Below are positions 59,588 to 64,000 of a stretch of 64,000 bases of DNA, piece by piece. Location of the stretch: positions 1 through 64,000 of the forward strand of contig JAWKUK010000022.1 in assembly GCA_041398605.1 (NCBI GenBank), in the 5' to 3' direction. The stretch's first letter is position 1. The number at the start of each line of letters is the position of its first letter. The position numbers were made by a program, and so were the translations under genes. The notes below the pieces were generated by a model. The model did not search any database and was not told the origin of the DNA. It worked only from the letters and a program-made list of their open reading frames with translations. Source of the stretch: JAWKUK01 sp041398605 (GTDB taxonomy: Bacteria > Planctomycetota > UBA1135 > GCA-002686595).

Positions 59588-60595
59588 TCAGCGTGGGTTT
59601 GATTGGCCCGCGACGGCCAGGATGCGCTCCAGCGCGCGCGGCAGGTCCAGGCCCCCGCGCGCGAGCGCAGCGGCGAAGCCTGCGTCCGGCGCGAGGCACG
59701 GGTTCGCGTTGACCTCGAGGATCGTCGGGCGCCCCGTGACGTCGTCGACGCGGAAGTCGACGCGCGCCCAACCCGAGAGGTCGAACGCCGCCCACGCGGC
59801 GCGCGCGAGCGCGCTCAGCTCCGACAGCAGCGCCGCGTCCGCCGGCGGGAAGTCGAAGCGGCGCGGCGTGTGGTGGTACTCGTAGCTCGACTCGTCCCAC
59901 TTTGCGCGCCAACCGACCACCTTTGGCTTCGCGGCGTCGTAGCCCTCGAAGAGGATCTCAGCGGGCGGCAGCGCCGACGGCGCCGCGCCCCGCGCACCGG
60001 TATCGAGCAGCGCGAGGTTGAACTCGCGGCCGTCGATGAAGCGCTCCGCGAAGCCCTCGCCGCCGAGCGTCGGCTGGCGCCGCTCGAGTTCATGCGCGAG
60101 GCGCGCGACGTCGTCGCCGGGCAGCACCGAGTCCTCGTCGAGGCCGATCGACGCGTGCTCGTGCACGGACTTCAGGATCCAGCGCCCCGGCAGCGGGGTG
60201 GTCGCCGCCCGCAGCTCTGCCAGCGAGCGCTCGTCCGGCGTCGGCAGGCCCGCGGCGCGCAGGACGGCCTTCGCCGCGCGCTTGTCCGAGGACAGCGCCA
60301 TCGCGCGCCCATCGGCGCCCGTGAACGGCACGCGCAGGGCCTCAAGCAGCGCCGGGACGACGTGGATCAGGCGCCCGTGCCCGCCGAGCGACTCCACGAG
60401 GTTGAAGACGAGGTCCGGCTGGTCGGACTCCAGCGCGCGACACAGCGACGCGAGGTCGAGCCCGACCCCGCGCAGCGTCGCATCGTGGCCGAGCTGCGCG
60501 AGGGCGTCTGCGACGGCGTGCGCCTGCACGACCCCGTCGAGCTCGTCGGCGCGTGCGCCAGGCCCGGGCGCGTCGAAGAGGATCAGGACGTGCAT
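59588..60595 (-). CDS. ATP-grasp ligase (D-Ala-D-Ala-ligase-like), second copy
   Basis: 335 aa from the ATG at 60595, which overlaps the end of the previous gene by 13 nt. ATP-grasp marks: W-I-L-K-S-V-H-E-H-A-S-I-G-L, G-R-E-F-N-L-A-L-L, A-R-V-D-F-R-V-D-D, and the metal-binding L-E-V-N-A-N-P-C-L-A-P. The family activates a carboxylate with ATP and joins it to an amine. Diverged from the 60583-61647 copy, notably in the C-terminal loop (N-A-N-P-C-L instead of N-P-L-P-G-M), so a different substrate is likely. Confidence 0.85.
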   Translation of the reverse strand: MHVLILFDAPGPGARADELDGVVQAHAVADALAQLGHDATLRGVGLDLASLCRALESDQPDLVFNLVESLGGHGRLIHVVPALLEALRVPFTGADGRAMALSSDKRAAKAVLRAAGLPTPDERSLAELRAATTPLPGRWILKSVHEHASIGLDEDSVLPGDDVARLAHELERRQPTLGGEGFAERFIDGREFNLALLDTGARGAAPSALPPAEILFEGYDAAKPKVVGWRAKWDESSYEYHHTPRRFDFPPADAALLSELSALARAAWAAFDLSGWARVDFRVDDVTGRPTILEVNANPCLAPDAGFAAALARGGLDLPRALERILAVAGQSNPR

Positions 60596-61647
60596 GGCGC
60601 GCCCGCGTCCTTCGGCGCGGCGCCGCGCTCCGCCTTGGGCGGCGCGGCTGGCCCGCGCTGCGGGAGCGGCTCGCGCGCGATCCGCGCCAGGCCGTGCCCC
60701 ACGATGCGGCGCATCAGCTCGAGGTAGCTGAGCCCGAGCTTCGAGGCCAGGATCGGCAGGTCCGAGTGCTCCGGGTGCATCCCCGGCAGCGGGTTGACCT
60801 CCAGCACCATCAACGCGCCGCCGGCGTCTGCGCGCACGTCGACGCGCCCGGCGTCGCGGCAGTCCAGCGCGATCCACGCGCGCCGCGCGAGCGCGCAGGC
60901 CTCGAGGGCCAGCGCGTCAGTGGCGAGCCGGTACTCGACGACGACCTCGCACTCTTCCTTGCTGTCGTAGGTGTAGATGCCGTCGTCCTTGGCGTCGAGC
61001 AGCACCACCTCCAGCGCGCCGAGCGCCTCGGTGCGCGGCCCGTCGCCGATGACGCCGACCGTGAACTCGCGCCCTGGCAGGTACGGCTCGACGAGGACCG
61101 GCTGCTGGTACCGCGCCAGCAGCTCGCGGGCAGTGGCCAGGAGCTCTGCAGCGTTGCGCGCGCGGCTGTTCGTGGCGACGCCCTTGGACGAGCCCTCCGC
61201 GACCGGCTTCAGGAACACTGGGTACCCGAGGTCGACCCCGGCGACGTCGCCCTCATCGCGCACCTCGCAGAAGCCCGTCGTCGGGACCCCGCGGTCGCGC
61301 AGGACACGCTTCGTGTAGCCCTTGTGCAGCGTCAGCGCAGCGTTCAGCGGGTCGGCGAGCAGGACGGGGATGCCGTACTCCTCGAGCAGCGCCGGGATGG
61401 CGGCCTCGCGGCCGAAGCGCCCCGTGCCTTCGGCGATGTTCCACACCGCGTCCCAGCGCTCGCCGCGCGCGAGCGCCGCGACGAGCGCGCGCACGCCGCC
61501 GACGCGCACGGGCTCGTGCCCGAGCGCTGCGAGCGCCTCCGCGATGGCCGTGATCGTGTCAGCGCGGTCGAACTCGGCGACGTCGAGCTCGTGCCAGCCG
61601 AGCGCGAGGTAGTCGTCGCGCAGGTCGTAGGTCAAGCCGATCTTCAT
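60583..61647 (-). CDS. ATP-grasp ligase (D-Ala-D-Ala-ligase-like), first copy
   Basis: 354 aa. Close to the Ddl pattern: I-A-E-G-T-G-R-F-G-R-E-A-A-I-P (substrate loop E-x-x-x-G...), V-F-L-K-P-V-A-E-G-S-S-K-G-V (ATP), G-R-E-F-T-V-G-V, R-V-D-V-R-A-D-A, and E-V-N-P-L-P-G-M-H-P-E-H-S-D-L-P. Its start overlaps the stop of the cysteine-cluster gene by 4 nt. No mur genes are near, so cell-wall D-Ala-D-Ala synthesis is not indicated; ligating beta-lysine or another amino acid is the working idea. Confidence 0.87.
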   Translation of the reverse strand: MKIGLTYDLRDDYLALGWHELDVAEFDRADTITAIAEALAALGHEPVRVGGVRALVAALARGERWDAVWNIAEGTGRFGREAAIPALLEEYGIPVLLADPLNAALTLHKGYTKRVLRDRGVPTTGFCEVRDEGDVAGVDLGYPVFLKPVAEGSSKGVATNSRARNAAELLATARELLARYQQPVLVEPYLPGREFTVGVIGDGPRTEALGALEVVLLDAKDDGIYTYDSKEECEVVVEYRLATDALALEACALARRAWIALDCRDAGRVDVRADAGGALMVLEVNPLPGMHPEHSDLPILASKLGLSYLELMRRIVGHGLARIAREPLPQRGPAAPPKAERGAAPKDAGAPCTS

Positions 61648-62237
61648 CCCGTGATCGTCCCGAAGGCGCCCGAAGCGCCTAATTGGTCCAGTCGGTCGGG
61701 TCGGCCCAGGTCGTCCGCGCGCGCGGCATCAGCGATACCGAGCTCCGCGTACAGCTGCGCGCGCCAGCGCTCCGCGGCGCCGGGGTCCATCGCCAGGACC
61801 CGCGCCATCCCGACGCCGTCGGGGTCCACGAGCGCGGTCGGGCAATACTCCGACGCTTCGCCGACGATCCCACGGTGCGTGTACTCAAACGGATAGAGGC
61901 GGCAGACGAGCGGCCGCGTCGCCTCGGGCAGCACGCAGCCCGCTGCGCCCAGGAACGTGCAGTCTTCGTTCGCGCGCTTCTTCAGCATCGCGCGCGTCCC
62001 GGTCCGGCCCGCGACGTCCATGAGGACCGTCGCGCGGCGCCAATCCGGGTCGTCGGGGTCGTCCTCCAGGTACGAGGCGTCGCGTACGGCGCGGCGCTCC
62101 CAGAAGTCCTCGCGGCCCACGAAGGCGGCGATCCTGCGACGGTCCCCCTCCGTCACCAGGATCTCGGTGCGTTGGCAACACGTCTTCTGGACCCGCGCGC
62201 AGCGCGCGCACGGGTGCAGGTCCATCGGTTCGCTCAT
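61644..62237 (-). CDS. YkgJ-family cysteine-cluster protein
   Basis: 197 aa from the ATG at 62237. Cysteines 10, 13, 20 and 21 (C-x-x-C-x6-C-C) and later C-T-F-L-(x)-A-A-G-C, P-L-V-C-R-L-Y-P-F and E-Y-C fit the YkgJ/UPF0153 type thought to bind zinc or an Fe-S cluster. Starts 20 nt after kamA and overlaps the next gene. Similar proteins accompany radical-SAM enzymes and lysine N-methylation (FliB). Here it could supply or modify something for KamA or the ligases. Confidence 0.8.
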   Translation of the reverse strand: MSEPMDLHPCARCARVQKTCCQRTEILVTEGDRRRIAAFVGREDFWERRAVRDASYLEDDPDDPDWRRATVLMDVAGRTGTRAMLKKRANEDCTFLGAAGCVLPEATRPLVCRLYPFEYTHRGIVGEASEYCPTALVDPDGVGMARVLAMDPGAAERWRAQLYAELGIADAARADDLGRPDRLDQLGASGAFGTITG

Positions 62238-62257
62238 CGGAACGACCTCCGCGCGGT

Positions 62258-63460
62258 TCAGGCCCGGGCTTCGACCGGGTCCGGGTAGCGATACACCTCG
62301 CCGGCGAAGTTCCGCAGGATCACCTCGTCGCCTTCGCGGCCGAGGAAGTAGTTGGGCATCAGCGGGATCTTCCCGCCGCCGCCAGGCGCGTCGATGACGT
62401 AGGTCGGGACGGCGTAGCCCGTCGTGTGGCCGCGCAGGCCCTCGATGATCTCGAGGCCCTTCTCGACCGGCGTGCGCAGGTGCTTCGAGCCAGGGATCAG
62501 GTCGCACTGGTACAGGTAGTACGGCCGGACGCGCGCGCGCAGCAGCTTGTGCACGAGCGACTTCATGACCTCGACGCTGTCGTTCACGCCCCGGGTCAGG
62601 ACCGTCTGGCTGCCCAGCGGGACGCCCGCATCGGCGAGCCGGCCACAGGCCTGGCGCACCTCCTCGGTGACCTCGTTCGGGTGCATGAAGTGGATGCTGA
62701 CCCACGCCTCGTGCTTGCGCAGGATCGCGGCGAACTCCGGCGTCACGCGCTGCGGCAGGACCGCAGGCACTTTGCTGCCGACGCGCACGAACTCGATGTG
62801 CGGGATCGCGCGCAAGCGGCCGAGCAGCCAGTCCAGGCGGTCGTCGCTCATCGTCATCGGGTCGCCGCCCGAGATCAGCACGTCGCGGATCTCAGGGGTG
62901 CGCGCGATGTACGCGAGGGCCTCCTCGTACTGGGCGGTGTTGAAGTGGTACTCGCCCGTCTTGCCGACGAGGCGCGCGCGCGTGCAATAGCGGCAGTACG
63001 TGGCGCAGAAGCTCGTCACGAGGAACAGCACGCGGTCGGGGTACCGGTGCACGAGGCCCGGCACGGCCATGTGGTGGTCTTCCCCCAGGGGGTCGTCCGC
63101 CTCGGTCGGGTCGACGTGGAACTCACCGAGGGTCGGGACCATCGTGATCCGGAGGGGATCCGTCGCGTCCTCGGTGTCGATCAACGACGCGTAGTACGGA
63201 GTGATCCCGACGGGCAGCCGGTCCCCGAGCTCGCGCACGGCGTCACGCTCCTCAACGGAGAGGGTGAACACGCGCTCCAGCCCCTCGAGGGTCCGGATCC
63301 GGCTCCGCAGCTGCCACTTCCAATCGTTCCACTCGGCGTCCGTGACCTCTGGATAGAGCCGCGCCCGGAACGCCAGGGTGCGCTCAGAGCAAGCGAACGG
63401 CGGGGGGGCCGGGGTCACATGCGTGACTTGGGCGCTCGGTGCTCGGGGCGGGGTGGTCAC
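62258..63460 (-). CDS. kamA: Lysine 2,3-aminomutase (radical SAM)
   Basis: About 400 aa from a GTG at 63460; a GTG at 63418 is possible, and the frame is open to an unlikely ATG at 63646. Radical SAM cluster C-A-T-Y-C-R-Y-C; PLP-lysine in D-A-P-G-G-G-G-K-I-P; the two acidic residues that bind the lysine ammonium group in LAM have counterparts in C-D-L-I-P-G-S-K-H-L-R-T and V-I-D-A-P-G-G. Glutamate aminomutases differ at those positions, so L-lysine to L-beta-lysine is predicted. At 400 aa it matches LAM rather than the shorter EpmB, and no EpmA gene is present. First gene of the six-gene operon. Confidence 0.9.
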   Translation of the reverse strand: MTTPPRAPSAQVTHVTPAPPPFACSERTLAFRARLYPEVTDAEWNDWKWQLRSRIRTLEGLERVFTLSVEERDAVRELGDRLPVGITPYYASLIDTEDATDPLRITMVPTLGEFHVDPTEADDPLGEDHHMAVPGLVHRYPDRVLFLVTSFCATYCRYCTRARLVGKTGEYHFNTAQYEEALAYIARTPEIRDVLISGGDPMTMSDDRLDWLLGRLRAIPHIEFVRVGSKVPAVLPQRVTPEFAAILRKHEAWVSIHFMHPNEVTEEVRQACGRLADAGVPLGSQTVLTRGVNDSVEVMKSLVHKLLRARVRPYYLYQCDLIPGSKHLRTPVEKGLEIIEGLRGHTTGYAVPTYVIDAPGGGGKIPLMPNYFLGREGDEVILRNFAGEVYRYPDPVEARA

Positions 63461-63749
63461 CCCGTCGAGTGTGTTTCCTGTGCGACCTCGACCGTTTCGG
63501 CTCGTCTTCGTGGACGAGCGTCCTCCGGCGGGTCGCCCGATAGGTGGGTCCGCGGCCTCGGCCTGGTCAGCGCCAAGAGGCACTTGCAGGGGGGCGCGGT
63601 TCGAGCGCTTCGCGCTCGTGCCAACGCTAGAACGCCGTGCGTTCATGCCAGTTGTGGGCTACGCGTGAGCGGGGAACCACTTGTGTCCGTCGTCCCGCAG
63701 AGCGGGCCGAACTTCGCGGACACTTTCGGACCCCTGACGCAGCGCGCGG
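63461..63749 (-). other. Long leader upstream of kamA
   Basis: About 290 bases between the predicted promoter and the GTG. It includes a compact hairpin CGAGCGC-GAA-GCGCTCG near 63604-63620 and an open frame in phase with kamA. I compared it with the lysine riboswitch from memory and found no conserved core. Leader regulation is possible but not shown. Confidence 0.3.
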
Positions 63750-63777
63750 AAAATAGAAGCCTGCGCGTCAGAGTCAA
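63750..63777 (-). promoter_or_regulatory. Sigma-70-like promoter for the kamA operon
   Basis: On the minus strand TTGACT (63777-63772), a 16-bp spacer and TATTTT (63755-63750). Five of six and four of six bases match the consensus. It is one of very few recognisable -35/-10 pairs in this GC-rich window and lies between the rsgA stop and kamA. Confidence 0.5.
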
Positions 63778-63826
63778 GCGAAGTCGTCCGAATCATTCCG
63801 GTCGGCGCCAAATGACCTCGCCGTCC

Positions 63827-64000
63827 TCAGCCGTCCCCGTAGATCTCATCCCCCGGCGGGGCGTTGTCGATGGGGTCGTACGCTCCCTCAGGGTCGATCT
63901 CGTCGAGGATCTCGACGTAGCTCGCGTAGCGCGTCGCGGGCAGGTCGCCCGCCTCGACCGCGTCAGCGACCGCGCAGCCGGGTTCGTGGTCGTGCGTGCA
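63827..64000 (-). CDS. rsgA: Ribosome small-subunit GTPase RsgA, C-terminal part (cut by window edge)
   Basis: The last 57 codons are visible. C-T-H-D-H-E-P-G-C-A-V-A-D-A-V-E-A-G is the C-x-H...E-P-G-C-A-V zinc-finger end of RsgA/YjeQ, followed by R-Y-A-S-Y-V-E-I-L and an acidic tail. The GTPase matures the 30S subunit. The rest of the gene lies to the right of the window. Confidence 0.85.
   Translation of the reverse strand, partial: CTHDHEPGCAVADAVEAGDLPATRYASYVEILDEIDPEGAYDPIDNAPPGDEIYGDG

Noticed and set aside
60583..61647. Cell-wall D-alanine--D-alanine ligase (ddl)
   Set aside because: There are no mur or fts genes nearby, a second divergent copy follows in the same operon, and the context is kamA and acetyltransferases.
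63461..63750. Lysine riboswitch in the kamA leader
   Set aside because: No conserved L-box core could be recognised by eye, and only one small hairpin is evident.

Overview
The window is one contiguous piece of a high-GC bacterial chromosome. I see no rRNA, tRNA, CRISPR array or intact mobile element. The gene content points to a planctomycete. The signs are ECF sigma factors carrying their own membrane anchor and extracytoplasmic domains, several secreted von Willebrand A/HEAT proteins, a kelch-like secreted protein with a C-terminal domain of the YCSP...NSTG type that I associate with marine planctomycetes, a formylglycine-less sulfatase-like membrane protein, SGNH hydrolases, long PstC/PstA permeases, and mostly weak Shine-Dalgarno sequences. 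The clade assignment is inference, not proof.

Layout. 0-26 kb: secreted kelch protein, membrane-anchored ECF sigma factor, short chorismate mutase, di-haem cytochrome c peroxidase, SGNH hydrolase, HEAT-vWA protein, sulfatase-like protein, an HflK/HflC-like SPFH pair, an ECF sigma factor with a vWA/anti-sigma-like partner, DUF423 protein, secreted alpha/beta hydrolase, class IV aminotransferase divergent from tryptophan 2,3-dioxygenase, and a PhoB-PhoR two-component system. 26-36 kb: a LysR regulator divergent from a long-form isocitrate dehydrogenase whose gene is split by an apparent frameshift, vWA protein, YgjP metallopeptidase, metallophosphoesterase, Stf0 sulfotransferase, Tex and an SGNH hydrolase. 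36-44.5 kb: pstS-pstC-pstA-pstB-phoU followed by a PhnZ-like HD oxygenase. 44.5-53.7 kb: UbiD decarboxylase, an AlbA_2/ParA gene pair, a Wzt/Wzm-type polysaccharide exporter, a NUDIX-like protein, FolC and a hypothetical protein. 53.7-57.2 kb: a small island of lower GC with an IS transposase remnant and a membrane-anchored GAF/degenerate-EAL-like protein. 57.2-63.8 kb: a tight minus-strand operon with lysine 2,3-aminomutase, a cysteine-cluster protein, two ATP-grasp ligases, a GNAT acetyltransferase and a GNAT-histone-deacetylase fusion. The right edge holds the tail of rsgA.

How it fits together. Phosphate: PhoB/PhoR (23 kb) probably drive pst (36 kb), because both start regions carry 7-nt direct repeats with the 11-nt period of a Pho box; the PhnZ-like gene would add phosphonate use. 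The most interesting possible new system is the 57-64 kb operon. Its content predicts that L-beta-lysine is made and then joined to other molecules by two D-Ala-D-Ala-ligase-like enzymes, with acetylation and deacetylation steps encoded in the same transcript. Second-tier candidates are the AlbA_2/ParA pair and the GAF/EAL-like membrane protein.
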